DNA of 64,000 bases from positions 226,885 through 290,884 of the forward strand of contig NZ_RCUY01000015.1 in assembly GCF_003667575.1 (NCBI RefSeq), read 5' to 3'. The stretch comes from Mycetocola lacteus (GTDB lineage Bacteria; Actinomycetota; Actinomycetes; Actinomycetales; Microbacteriaceae). Under the pieces are notes generated by a model. The model was given only the letters and a program-made list of their open reading frames with translations, ran no database searches and was not told where the DNA came from. This document shows, in pieces, positions 1-7,790 of the stretch. Numbering within the stretch: position 1 is the first letter of the stretch; each line of letters opens with the position of its first letter. A program made the translations under genes and the position numbers.

Positions 1-1319
1 GCCACGATCTCGGGGAACTTACGCGGCTTGGCGGTCTCCAGCACAAGCATCGGGATACCCTCCTCCACGTGCGGCAGCGCAACCTTCGCGCCATCGGCGG
101 TGTGCGGATCCAGGGTGATGCCCGAAGACTCGGCAAACGAGCGGATGGTGTCGATCCGGTCGGCGTGGGTCGAGGTGCCACTCACGAAACCATATTCGGC
201 TTCGAAGCGGGCCTGCTCGCCGCTGAGGTCGAAGAATCCGTTGGCGGCGAGGTCCTTCCACGCACCGGCGGTGCGCTCGGGGTCGCGACCGAAGAAGTCA
301 AAGATGAAGCGCTCCAGGTTGGACGCCTTGGAGACGTCCATCGAGGGGCTCGACGTGGCCAGGGTTTCGGCCGAGGTGCGCGGGCGGTAGATGCCGGTGC
401 GGAAGAAGTCGTCCAGGACGTTGTTCTCGTTCGAGGCGAGCACCAGCTTGCGGATCGGCACGCCGAGCAGCTTGGCGTAGTAGCCCGAGAGGATGTTGCC
501 GAAGTTGCCCGAGGGCACCGCTACCGATACCTCGAAGCCCGCACGCTTCTCGGCGTCCACGGCGTCGGTGGCGCGCAGCCAGGCCCACACGTAGTAGACG
601 ATCTGGGCGGAAATCCGACCAAAGTTGATCGAGTTGACCGCGCCCAGGTTGTGGGCGCGCTTGAAGTCGAGGTCCTCGGAGAGGGTCTTCACCAGGTGCT
701 GGCAGTCGTCAAAGACGCCGGCCACGGCGAGGTTGTGCACGTTGGCGTCCTGCAGCGAGTACATCTGGGCCCGCTGGAAGGCGCTCATCCGGCCCAGCGG
801 GGAGAGCATGAAAATCGAGATCCGCTCGCGCCCGCGGAACGCGTATTCGGCGGCGGATCCGGTGTCGCCCGAGGTGGCCCCGAGGATGTTCAGGCTGCTG
901 GTGGTCTTGGCGAGCACATATTCCATGGCTTCGCCGAGGAACTGCATCGCCATGTCTTTGAAGGCCAGCGTCGGCCCCTCGGACAGGCCCACCAGCGTCA
1001 TGCCGCGGCCCAGGTCGGTCAGCGGGACGATCTCGGCGGCCTCAAACTTATCGGCAGCGTAGGCCGCGTGGGTCAGCCGGGACAGGTCTTCGCGGGGAAT
1101 GTCGGTGGCGAACAGCCCGATCACCTCGGTGGCCAGGTCGGCGTAGCCGAGGCCGCGCCAGCTCTCCAGCGTCTCGGGAGAAACGGTGGGCACGGTTTCG
1201 GGGACGGCGAGGCCGCCATCCGGGGCCAGGCCCTCAACCAGAACGTCGGAATACTGGCCAATGACGTGGCCGCGCGTCGAGATGTACTGCAATTCCGCGC
1301 CTTTCTCCTCGGGGATCAT
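1..1319 (-). CDS. thrC: Threonine synthase, C-terminus cut by window edge
   Basis: PLP enzyme that turns O-phospho-L-homoserine into threonine, the last step of threonine synthesis in the cytoplasm. About 439 codons are visible from the ATG at 1319; the stop lies beyond the left edge. The PLP lysine is K121 in SEGPTLAFKDMAMQFLG, and ATSGDTGSAAEYAF is the phosphate/PLP-binding stretch. The N-terminal GHVIGQYSDVLVEGLAPDGGL is typical of the long (fungal/actinobacterial type) threonine synthases. The ribosome site is weak (GGA only), and a TAGGCT box at 1331-1336 sits close to the ATG, so the message may have almost no leader. Family call is secure. Confidence 0.96.
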   Translation of the reverse strand, partial: MIPEEKGAELQYISTRGHVIGQYSDVLVEGLAPDGGLAVPETVPTVSPETLESWRGLGYADLATEVIGLFATDIPREDLSRLTHAAYAADKFEAAEIVPLTDLGRGMTLVGLSEGPTLAFKDMAMQFLGEAMEYVLAKTTSSLNILGATSGDTGSAAEYAFRGRERISIFMLSPLGRMSAFQRAQMYSLQDANVHNLAVAGVFDDCQHLVKTLSEDLDFKRAHNLGAVNSINFGRISAQIVYYVWAWLRATDAVDAEKRAGFEVSVAVPSGNFGNILSGYYAKLLGVPIRKLVLASNENNVLDDFFRTGIYRPRTSAETLATSSPSMDVSKASNLERFIFDFFGRDPERTAGAWKDLAANGFFDLSGEQARFEAEYGFVSGTSTHADRIDTIRSFAESSGITLDPHTADGAKVALPHVEEGIPMLVLETAKPRKFPEIV

Positions 1320-1397
1320 GAGAAATCCAGCCTACCGGGCGCGCCGGTGAGAAAAACACAGCATCCCGTGCACATTGGTGCGCCCACAAGGATCTGC

Positions 1398-1446
1398 AGC
1401 CCCGGCGATGTGCTCAATCTTTCAGAGCAGGGATCGTTCCGGGGCT
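1398..1446. other. Nested inverted repeat between thrC and the lipoprotein gene
   Basis: AGCCCCGG at 1398-1405 pairs with CCGGGGCT at 1439-1446, and inside it TGCTC (1411-1415) pairs with GAGCA (1425-1429). There is no T-run on either strand. It could be a weak terminator for the lipoprotein gene or simply a folded leader of thrC; nothing identifies it as a known riboswitch. Confidence 0.35.
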
Positions 1447-1484
1447 TTCATCTCGATTATATGTGAAGGCGAATACTTGTGTCC

Positions 1485-1551
1485 TTACGCCTTGGCGTCG
1501 GGGATGCACAGATACCGACCAGGCAGGCCGGAGTTACGCCTTGGCGTCGGG
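1485..1551. repeat. 18-bp direct repeat of the lipoprotein gene's 3' end
   Basis: TTACGCCTTGGCGTCGGG occurs at 1485-1502 and again at 1534-1551, 31 bp apart. The second copy encodes the final Pro-Asp-Ala-Lys-Ala-stop of the minus-strand lipoprotein. The first copy is a spare tail with its own stop, so the gene end looks like the product of a small local duplication or slippage. Confidence 0.6.
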
Positions 1552-2481
1552 AATCGAGTAGAACCAGGCCTGCATCTCCTGGCCGGGCTTGTTGGCGGCG
1601 TTCTTGTCCTTGATCAGCTGGTCCAGGTCGCGGTAGTCGCCGTCGAGGTTGTGCGACACAAACGCGACCTCGGTGTGGCCGTTCACCTTCTTGACGCTGG
1701 ACACGGTCATCACGTGGTCGGGGCGGCCCTCGCCGGTCCACAGGAACACGCCGATGTCGCCGACCTTGAGCTTGTCGCGGTCGGCGAGGGTCAGCTTGGT
1801 AAGGCCCAGGGTCGAGGCGTCGTTGGTGAGCCACTTGTCCATGGTGGGCACAAAGCGCCAAGACTCGGTCGAGGAGGCCACGTTGACGCCGGGGCTGTTC
1901 CACTGCGGGTTCTGCTTCCAGCCGCGGGCGATCAGGCCCTGGCTGGTGAAGTTGGCGCAGTCTCCACCGCCGGCGTTCATGTCGCCCCACTGCGCGGTGT
2001 TGTAGTTGTTCCAGTGCTTGAAGAGGTAGGCCATCTGGCGGTCCACATCGGTCTTCACCGCGTAGGTGTACTCGGCGCTGCCGGCGGCCGGGGTCTGCCC
2101 AATAAGCGCGGTGACCGGAACCTGACCCTCTACATAGTTGAACGAGGAGGGCACGGTGACCTCGATGGTGGTGTCGTTTTTGACGGTGATGTCGCCGGCG
2201 TCCACGGTACCGAAGTGCACGTTGGTGACGCCCTTGAGGTTTTCACCGGTCAGGGTCAGCGTGGTGCCACCGGAGAGACCACCTTCGGTGCTGGAGAGCT
2301 TGGTCAGCGTGGGCTTACCGGTGCCGGCGTCGGCGCTGGTGTTGCTGCTGGGGGCGGCGGAGCCACCGGTGGAGGGTTCCGATGCGGCGCACCCGGCGAG
2401 GGTGGCGGCGAGCAGGCCGCTCAGGACGAGGGCGGGGAGACGAGTGCGCACGGGGACCTTCCAAAACACAAATACAGACAA
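1534..2481 (-). CDS. Lipoprotein with IPT/TIG domain and amidase-like (Amidase_6) domain
   Basis: A 315-residue exported lipoprotein: hydrophobic leader and lipobox LAG-C with the lipidated Cys at 31, then a Ser/Gly/Thr-rich linker. Residues about 57-140 form an IPT/TIG immunoglobulin-like domain (GGTTLTLTGENLKGVTNVHFG). Residues about 145-312 match the putative amidase domain: GGGDCANFTSQGL gives C175, and GRPDHVMTV gives H256, the expected Cys-His pair of a papain-like/NlpC-like fold. It probably acts on a wall or surface amide, but the substrate is unknown. It stands alone, with no operon partner. The chosen ATG at 2481 leaves a normal n-region; the second half of the call is a family inference. 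Confidence 0.8.
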   Translation of the reverse strand: MSVFVFWKVPVRTRLPALVLSGLLAATLAGCAASEPSTGGSAAPSSNTSADAGTGKPTLTKLSSTEGGLSGGTTLTLTGENLKGVTNVHFGTVDAGDITVKNDTTIEVTVPSSFNYVEGQVPVTALIGQTPAAGSAEYTYAVKTDVDRQMAYLFKHWNNYNTAQWGDMNAGGGDCANFTSQGLIARGWKQNPQWNSPGVNVASSTESWRFVPTMDKWLTNDASTLGLTKLTLADRDKLKVGDIGVFLWTGEGRPDHVMTVSSVKKVNGHTEVAFVSHNLDGDYRDLDQLIKDKNAANKPGQEMQAWFYSIPDAKA

Positions 2482-2640
2482 TATGTCGAGACCTCATCCT
2501 AAGCGCGCGTGCCTGGGAAATCGGCACAAAAATCGGCGGGCCGGGATCGCAGGTTACGGCGCGATGACCCCGCCGGGTAGCCCGGGCGGCACACACGCGA
2601 GAGAATGGGGGCGTGGGGAATTCCGTTTCCCCGTTTGCTG

Positions 2641-2669
2641 TTGATCCTTCACAGCACACCCCGTACGAC
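2641..2669 (+). promoter_or_regulatory. Candidate promoter of sufS-sufU
   Basis: TTGATC (2641-2646) and TACGAC (2664-2669) are separated by 17 bp and would give a leader of about 28 nt before the sufS ATG. The -10 box is a poor match, so this is tentative. Confidence 0.35.
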
Positions 2670-2703
2670 AAGTGCCCGTTTTGGGCAGAGGAAGCCGTCT
2701 CCC

Positions 2704-3993
2704 ATGACCCTGAACCACCCGATCGACGATGCCGAGGCCGCCCGCCTCGCTGCCGACTTCCCGGCCCTGGATCAGGAGGTGAACGGTCACCGCCTGGCGT
2801 ATCTGGACTCCGGCGCGACCTCGCAAAAACCCAGCGCGGTACTCGATGCCGAGCGCGACTTCTACGAGCATCACAACGCCGCCGTGCACCGCGGCGCCCA
2901 CACCCTGGCCGCCCTGGCGACCGAGCGGTTCGAGGATGCGCGGGCCAAGGTTGCCGGATTTATCGGGGCCGATATCGACGAGGTGGTGTGGACCAGCGGT
3001 GCCACCGAGGCGCTGAACCTGATCGCCTACGGCATCTCCAACGCCAGCGCGGGCCTCGGCGGCGAGGCTGCAAAGCGCTTCGCGATCGGTGCCGGAGACG
3101 TGATCGTCACCACCGAGGGTGAGCACCACGCCAACCTCATTCCCTGGCAGGAGCTGGCCGCCCGCACCGGCGCGACGCTGCGCGTCATCCCGATCCTCGA
3201 TGATGCCACCCTCGACATGGAGGCGGCAGCCGCGCTGATCACCCCCGAGGTCAAGCTGGTTGCGTTCACCCATGTGTCCAACGTTTCTGCGGTGATCAAC
3301 CCGGTTTCCGAGCTGGTTGCCCTGGCCCGCGCGGCGGACGCCCTGGTGGTACTGGATGCCTGCCAGTCGGTGCCGCACATGGGTGTGAACGTCCGCGAGC
3401 TGGACGTGGACTTTGCCGCGTTCTCGGGCCACAAGATGCTCGGCCCCACCGGCATCGGTGTGCTCTATGGTCGCTCCGAGCTGCTCAACGCCCTGCCGCC
3501 GTTCCTCACCGGCGGCTCGATGATCACCACCGTAACCCTGGAAAAGGCCGAGTATCTGCCCGCCCCGCAGCGCTTTGAGGCGGGAACCCAGCAGGTCGCG
3601 CAGGCGATCGGGCTGGCCGCCGCGATCGACTATCTGGATGCCGTGGGCCTGGATCGGATCCACGAGCGCGAGGCCGAGCTGGGCGCACGCATGTACCGCG
3701 GGGCCGCGGCGATCCCGGGCATCCGGGTCCTCGGCCCGAGCGAGGCCGCGCTGCGTTCGGGCGTGGTTGCGCTGGATGTCGAGGGGGTGCACGCGCACGA
3801 TGTGGGCCAGTATCTGGATGACCGCGGCATCGCGATCCGCGTCGGCCACCACTGCGCCCAGCCGCTACACCGCCGTCTGGGTGTGACCGCCTCGACCCGG
3901 ATCAGCCCGTACTTCTACAACACCACCGCCGAGATTGACGCGGTGATCGAGGCCCTGGGCGAGGTCCGCGCCTACTTCGGCCTCGCCGACTAA
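2704..3993 (+). CDS. sufS: Cysteine desulfurase SufS
   Basis: PLP enzyme (429 aa) that takes sulfur from cysteine, leaving alanine, and hands it to the Fe-S assembly system. The start is set by GAGGAAG at 2688-2694, 9 nt before ATG 2704; an in-frame upstream ATG has no such site. Motifs: the PLP lysine K244 in FSGHKMLGPTG and the catalytic cysteine C384 in RVGHHCAQPLH, both diagnostic of group II (SufS/CsdA) enzymes. sufU follows 45 nt downstream, so the two form the standard Gram-positive sulfur donor-acceptor pair. No sufBCD genes are in the window, so the scaffold must be encoded elsewhere. Confidence 0.96.
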   Translation: MTLNHPIDDAEAARLAADFPALDQEVNGHRLAYLDSGATSQKPSAVLDAERDFYEHHNAAVHRGAHTLAALATERFEDARAKVAGFIGADIDEVVWTSGATEALNLIAYGISNASAGLGGEAAKRFAIGAGDVIVTTEGEHHANLIPWQELAARTGATLRVIPILDDATLDMEAAAALITPEVKLVAFTHVSNVSAVINPVSELVALARAADALVVLDACQSVPHMGVNVRELDVDFAAFSGHKMLGPTGIGVLYGRSELLNALPPFLTGGSMITTVTLEKAEYLPAPQRFEAGTQQVAQAIGLAAAIDYLDAVGLDRIHEREAELGARMYRGAAAIPGIRVLGPSEAALRSGVVALDVEGVHAHDVGQYLDDRGIAIRVGHHCAQPLHRRLGVTASTRISPYFYNTTAEIDAVIEALGEVRAYFGLAD

Positions 3994-4038
3994 TCCCGCT
4001 GTACTCCCCACTCAGATTTAGAAACTGGAGCTGCCATC

Positions 4039-4491
4039 ATGGGCTCACCCGAACTCGCTTCCCTCTACCAGCAGGTCATCCTGGAGGCATCCAAGCAGAA
4101 GCATGGCTTTGGCCTGCGCCCCGAGGATCACCCCAGCAACCACCAGCTAAACCCCACTTGTGGGGATGAGATCACCCTGCAGCTGGTCACCGACGCCTCG
4201 GGAGAAACCGTGGAGAAGCTCGCCTGGGAAGGCCAGGGCTGCTCGATTTCGATGGCCTCGGCCTCGCTGCTGACCGACCTGACCGCGGGACTGCCGGTGG
4301 CCGAACTGCCCGAGCGGATCGGCCTGTTCCGCGAGCTGATGCAGTCCAAGGGTGCCGGGATCGAGGACGACGAACCCCTCGGGGACGCCGCCGCTCTCGA
4401 GGGTGTCTCACGCTATATCGCCCGGGTGAAGTGCGCGATGCTCGCCTGGACCGCGCTCGAGGGCGCGATGATGGAGAGCGCCGCCAAGTAG
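4039..4491 (+). CDS. sufU: SufU zinc-dependent sulfurtransferase
   Basis: A 150-residue IscU-fold protein that accepts persulfide sulfur from SufS and passes it to SufB. The three conserved cysteines are C41 (NPTCGD), C68 (GQGCSIS) and C132 (RVKCAMLAW), with D43 as the fourth zinc ligand. The insertion between the second and third cysteines (about 64 residues) is typical of SufU rather than IscU. It is the downstream partner of sufS in a two-gene operon. Confidence 0.95.
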   Translation: MGSPELASLYQQVILEASKQKHGFGLRPEDHPSNHQLNPTCGDEITLQLVTDASGETVEKLAWEGQGCSISMASASLLTDLTAGLPVAELPERIGLFRELMQSKGAGIEDDEPLGDAAALEGVSRYIARVKCAMLAWTALEGAMMESAAK

Positions 4492-4603
4492 GCGGAGCGT
4501 GCGCCCGGCGGTCCGCAGCGGCTGATGCCTGACGCAGGTGGTTTCGACCTGGCAATGCCCTGGGAGGCGTGCGGCATTTCCCCCATCCGGGCCCGATCCC
4601 GGA

Positions 4604-4626
4604 AATAGTTGTAGCGACAATCTATT
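4604..4626. promoter_or_regulatory. Inverted repeat upstream of doxX, candidate operator
   Basis: AATAG-TTGT (4604-4612) and ACAA-TCTATT (4617-4626) are mirror arms around AGCG, with one extra base in the right arm. It lies 20 nt before the doxX start codon, overlapping where a promoter or the +1 would be. No regulator gene is adjacent, so the binder is unknown. Confidence 0.4.
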
Positions 4627-4646
4627 TCCGATCGAAGGAGCCCGTT

Positions 4647-5084
4647 TTGACCCCGTCGACCACCTCGTCCCTTGGCCTGGCACTGCTGCGCGTTGCGCTC
4701 GGTGTCGTCTTTTTCGCCCACGGCTGGCAGAAACTCACCGAGTTCACCCTCGCCGGCACCACCGAAGCGTTCCGCGGCATGGGGGTGCCGCTGCCCGAAC
4801 TGGTGGGCCCGGCCGTGGCAATCCTGGAGATTGTTGGGGGTGCCGCGCTGATCCTCGGCCTGGCGACCCGGATCGTCGCCGGACTCCTGGTGCTCGACAT
4901 GCTCGGTGCCCTGTTCCTGGTGCACGCTTCGGCGGGTATCTTCGTGGACGCGGGCGGCTTTGAGCTGGTCCTCGCCCTCGCCGCCGGTGCCGCCGCCCTC
5001 GCCCTGACCGGCCCCGGCACCTTCTCGGCCGACCACCTGGTGCGCGGCCTCCGCCGCGGCCGCTCAACTGCCGCGACGGCCTAG
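4647..5084 (+). CDS. DoxX family membrane protein
   Basis: A 145-residue protein with four hydrophobic segments (about residues 10-28, 49-68, 73-92 and 103-122) and the family landmarks FFAHGWQKL near the N-terminus and GPAVAILEIVGGAALILGLATRI in the middle. DoxX proteins are membrane subunits or partners in quinone/thiol redox chemistry, but the exact role here is not known. A TTG start at 4647 is chosen because AAGGAG (4635-4640) is correctly spaced; the longer ATG version at 4569 would add a polar leader across the operator-like repeat. It stands alone, followed by a strong hairpin. Confidence 0.85.
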   Translation: MTPSTTSSLGLALLRVALGVVFFAHGWQKLTEFTLAGTTEAFRGMGVPLPELVGPAVAILEIVGGAALILGLATRIVAGLLVLDMLGALFLVHASAGIFVDAGGFELVLALAAGAAALALTGPGTFSADHLVRGLRRGRSTAATA

Positions 5085-5096
5085 CCACGCCCACTC

Positions 5097-5132
5097 GTCG
5101 CCCTCGATGCCCACACGGGCATCGAGGGCGAC
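5097..5132. terminator. Strong 16-bp hairpin between doxX and the toxin gene
   Basis: A perfect 16-bp stem (5097-5112 with 5117-5132) closed by ACAC. There is no clear T-run. It lies 44 nt before the 3' end of the minus-strand relE-like gene, so it can serve both convergent units. Confidence 0.7.
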
Positions 5133-5175
5133 GCTGTTCGGCCCCCGAAAATCGTATGGACGCCGTACCGAAGGT

Positions 5176-5439
5176 TCACATTCGATACACATCCCGCCGG
5201 TTCCCGATCCTCAGAATCAGAACGACCAGCACACCGTCGTCCACGTCGTAGACGACACGATAGTTCCCCACTCGAACACGCCGCTCACCCGCGCCACCAA
5301 CCAGCTTGATCGACCCCACCGGCCGCGGATCTTCGGCGAGACGCTCGATGGCATCTCTAATGGGTTGACGATCCCGGGGATGGATTCCACGAAATGCCTT
5401 CGCCGCGGACGAGGCATAGGAAATCCGGTACACGGCCAT
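5176..5439 (-). CDS. RelE/ParE-superfamily toxin
   Basis: An 87-residue basic protein with the RelE fold landmarks: an N-terminal strand VYRISYASSAAKAFRGI, a helix with DRQPIRDAIERLAEDPRP, then LVGGAGERRVRVGNYRVVYDVDDGVLVVLILRIGNRRDVYR. The GNYRVVYDV and LRIGNRRDVYR strands carry the Arg residues that RelE toxins use against ribosome-bound mRNA. Such toxins block translation when their labile antitoxin is lost. It starts 9 nt after the antitoxin stop on the same strand, in the usual antitoxin-toxin order. Whether it is active cannot be told. Confidence 0.88.
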   Translation of the reverse strand: MAVYRISYASSAAKAFRGIHPRDRQPIRDAIERLAEDPRPVGSIKLVGGAGERRVRVGNYRVVYDVDDGVLVVLILRIGNRRDVYRM

Positions 5440-5448
5440 GATCAGAGG

Positions 5449-5694
5449 CTAGAGGCCGAGTTCGGCCATCAGGTCTTCGTGAGAAACCCGCCCAGATTCC
5501 CGTCGAGCCTGCGCCGCCGCCTCGACATCGGCTTGATTTTCAAGAGCCGCAACGGCACGGTCGAAAAAATCGGGCGAGACGACTACGGCACGACGCCGGC
5601 TCCCCCGGCTGAGGATTTCCACCGGCTGGTTCTGCGCAGCGTCGATCACCGCGCTCTGGTTAGCGCGAAACGTACTGAGGCTGACTGAGTTCAT
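5449..5694 (-). CDS. Phd/YefM-type antitoxin
   Basis: An 81-residue acidic protein with the Phd/YefM N-terminal DNA-binding pattern VSLSTFRANQSAVIDAAQNQPVEILSRGSRRRAVVVSPDFFDRA, followed by a disordered acidic tail ending in DLMAELGL that would wrap the toxin. Pairing with RelE is the YefM-YoeB/RelBE layout. The ATG at 5694 is preferred over one at 5748, because the longer form would run through the palindrome at 5710-5719, the likely promoter/operator. Antitoxins of this type repress their own operon together with the toxin. Confidence 0.85.
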   Translation of the reverse strand: MNSVSLSTFRANQSAVIDAAQNQPVEILSRGSRRRAVVVSPDFFDRAVAALENQADVEAAAQARRESGRVSHEDLMAELGL

Positions 5695-5709
5695 ACCCCA
5701 AACGTACAT

Positions 5710-5719
5710 CTTGTACAAG
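5710..5719. promoter_or_regulatory. Palindrome upstream of the antitoxin, likely autoregulatory operator
   Basis: CTTGTACAAG is a perfect 10-bp palindrome 16 nt upstream of the antitoxin start, with a second GTAC at 5704-5707. Position and symmetry fit a Phd/YefM operator. Confidence 0.5.
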
Positions 5720-5842
5720 TAAGTCACAATGCTGACCTGGCCCTTCACGGATGAGTCTCACCACCGCGGCACCCGAGTAGAGTGGTGGGGTTCGTCGCGG
5801 CCAGGCCGCCGCATTCCCCGCTTCACGTTTCGGAGACCAACG

Positions 5843-6892
5843 ATGTCCTCTCCCCTTACCCGTCCGAACCCGATTCCGCGTCGCCCGCTGCGTTTGGGCG
5901 TCCTGGGTGCCGCACGGATCGCCTCCCGCTCGCTGATCCCCGCCGCACAGGCCGCCGGCGATGTGCTGGTCGCCGTGGCCGCCCGCAACCCCCAGCGCGC
6001 CCGCGACTATGCGGCCGAACACGGGTTCCTCCGCGCCGAAAACGACTATGCGGCGCTGCTGCGCTCCCCAGACATCGAGGCCATCTACGTCCCGCTGGTG
6101 AACTCCGAGCACGCCGAATGGGCGGCCCGAGCCCTCGACGCGGGCAAGCACGTGCTGGTGGAGAAGCCGATCGCCGCCAACTCCGCCCAGCTGGAATCCC
6201 TCGCCGCACGAGCCTCCGGATCGGGCCTGGTCCTGGCCGAGGCGTTCCACTATGCGATGCACCCGCTCTGGCTACGCGTGCACGAGGTGCTGGCCTCGGG
6301 CGAACTGGGCCGGATTCAGAGTGTCACGATCCGCTCGGAGATCCCCGCCCCCGACGACGCCGACCCGCGCTGGAGCCTGGACCTCGCCGGTGGCAGCGTC
6401 ATGGACGTGGGCTGCTACGCCCTGCACGCCGCCGAAAATCTGGGTTCACACTTTGGTGGCTCCCCGCGCCTGATCGCCGCGACCGCACTGGGTCGCCCCG
6501 AGGATGCCGAGGTGGATCGCTCGCTCACCGCCAACCTCACCTTCCCCGACGGCACCCCGATGCGCATCACCTCCTCAATGGACGCCGCGGACATGGAGTT
6601 CTCGCTGCGCATCGTCGGCAGCGCCGGAGTCCTGGAGGCTCCCGACTTTGTGCTGCCGCAGCTGGATGATCGCCTGCTGATCGGCCCGCTGGATGACCCG
6701 CGCACCGAGCACCTGGGCACTGTCCCCTCCTTCGACTATCAGCTGAGCGCCTTCCGGGCGGCCGTGCGCGGGCATGCGGCCTTCCCGGTGAGCGTGGCTG
6801 AATCCGTGCGCACCCTCGCCCTGATCGACGCCGCCTACCGAGCAGCCGGACTCGCCCCGCGCCCGGGCGACCCCGTGGGCGCGCGGGTCTAA
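5843..6892 (+). CDS. Gfo/Idh/MocA family NAD(P)-dependent oxidoreductase
   Basis: A 349-residue sugar or cyclitol dehydrogenase-like protein. The Rossmann start LRLGVLGAARIASRSLIPAA binds the cofactor; VEKPIAAN (EKP motif, about residues 115-122) is the family signature, whose lysine takes part in catalysis; and GGSVMDVGCYALHAAENL in the middle of the C-terminal domain belongs to the substrate site. ATG 5843 is preceded by CGGAG at 5831-5835. The gene ends 4 bp from a convergent ABC importer operon for a sugar-like solute, which may supply its substrate. The precise sugar is unknown. Confidence 0.9.
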   Translation: MSSPLTRPNPIPRRPLRLGVLGAARIASRSLIPAAQAAGDVLVAVAARNPQRARDYAAEHGFLRAENDYAALLRSPDIEAIYVPLVNSEHAEWAARALDAGKHVLVEKPIAANSAQLESLAARASGSGLVLAEAFHYAMHPLWLRVHEVLASGELGRIQSVTIRSEIPAPDDADPRWSLDLAGGSVMDVGCYALHAAENLGSHFGGSPRLIAATALGRPEDAEVDRSLTANLTFPDGTPMRITSSMDAADMEFSLRIVGSAGVLEAPDFVLPQLDDRLLIGPLDDPRTEHLGTVPSFDYQLSAFRAAVRGHAAFPVSVAESVRTLALIDAAYRAAGLAPRPGDPVGARV

Positions 6893-6896
6893 CCCG

Positions 6897-7790
6897 CTAC
6901 TTCACCGCGCCCGAGGTCAGCCCGGCCACCAGGCCGCGCTGTAGGAACACCGCGGCGGCAAAGACCGGCGCAACCCCCACCAGGGAGGCAGCGGCGAGCT
7001 GGCCGAAGTCCTGGACCTTATCGCCGAGCAGCAGCGAGAGGATCACCGGAACCGTCTGCGAGTCCGGTCCCTGGGTGAGGAACAGCGCCAGCAGGAACTC
7101 GTTGTAGTTGAGCACCGCGACCACCACGCCCACGGCGATCAGCGCCGGGGTCAGCAGCGGCAGCACCACCCGGAACAGGATGCGCAGCGTGCCCGCTCCA
7201 TCAAGCGCCGCGGCCTCCTCGATCTCCAACGGAACCTTCTTCACAAACCCCTGCAGCAGGAACACTGCCAGGCCCGTATTGGCCAGCGCGTAGACGACCG
7301 CCAGCCCCACCAGCGTGTTGTTGAGCCCGAGGATGCGCAGCAGCGTGAACAGCGGAATCACCGCGACGATCGGCGGCAGCAGCCAGGGTGCCAGGATGCT
7401 CGCGGTCAGAGTCTTTCCCCCGGTCTGGTGTCGCACCATCGCCCAGGCCGCCGGCAGCGCGAACGCCAGCGTGATCAGTGCCCCGAAGCCCGCGGCGATC
7501 ACCGAGTTGAGGATCGCCCGCGGCAGCCCCGAGGTGGTCAGCGCGGCCTCCCAGTTGCCCCAGGCCGGGGCCGAGGGCAGCAGGTGTCCGGCGGCCACAT
7601 CCGCGCGCCCCATAAACGAGAGCGAGAGGAGATACAGCAGGGGGATCAGGGTCAGCGCCAGGCTGATGCCCAGCACGGTCTTCGCCACCGGGAAGCGGCG
7701 GCCTGATGTCCGGCGGCCAGAGGTCCGGCGGCGCGCGGGGGTGCCCACGGGAGCGGCATCGGGCACGCGGGTGAGTGTCGTGCTAGTCAT
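6897..7790 (-). CDS. ABC importer permease, MalG/CUT1 type (importer 1)
   Basis: A 297-residue inner-membrane permease with six predicted membrane spans. The ATPase-docking EAA loop reads LEIEEAAALDGAGTLRILFRVVLPLLTPAL. ATG 7790 is chosen because GGAGG lies 7 nt upstream; it overlaps the stop of the other permease by 8 nt (ATGACTAG), which implies translational coupling. It is the last gene of the importer: binding protein, permease, permease. No ATPase is encoded here, which is common for actinobacterial CUT1 importers that share one MsiK-like ATPase. Confidence 0.92.
   Translation of the reverse strand: MTSTTLTRVPDAAPVGTPARRRTSGRRTSGRRFPVAKTVLGISLALTLIPLLYLLSLSFMGRADVAAGHLLPSAPAWGNWEAALTTSGLPRAILNSVIAAGFGALITLAFALPAAWAMVRHQTGGKTLTASILAPWLLPPIVAVIPLFTLLRILGLNNTLVGLAVVYALANTGLAVFLLQGFVKKVPLEIEEAAALDGAGTLRILFRVVLPLLTPALIAVGVVVAVLNYNEFLLALFLTQGPDSQTVPVILSLLLGDKVQDFGQLAAASLVGVAPVFAAAVFLQRGLVAGLTSGAVK

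Noticed and set aside
69..1466. A 465-codon plus-strand reading frame at the left edge
   Set aside because: It mirrors thrC, whose catalytic motifs are clear on the minus strand.
1320..1484. A T-box or threonine attenuator upstream of thrC
   Set aside because: The nested stems at 1398-1446 lack the T-box sequence and any terminator U-run, and no leader peptide rich in Thr or Ile codons was seen.
5176..5694. A novel toxin-antitoxin type
   Set aside because: Sequence patterns match ordinary RelE and Phd/YefM proteins in the usual order.
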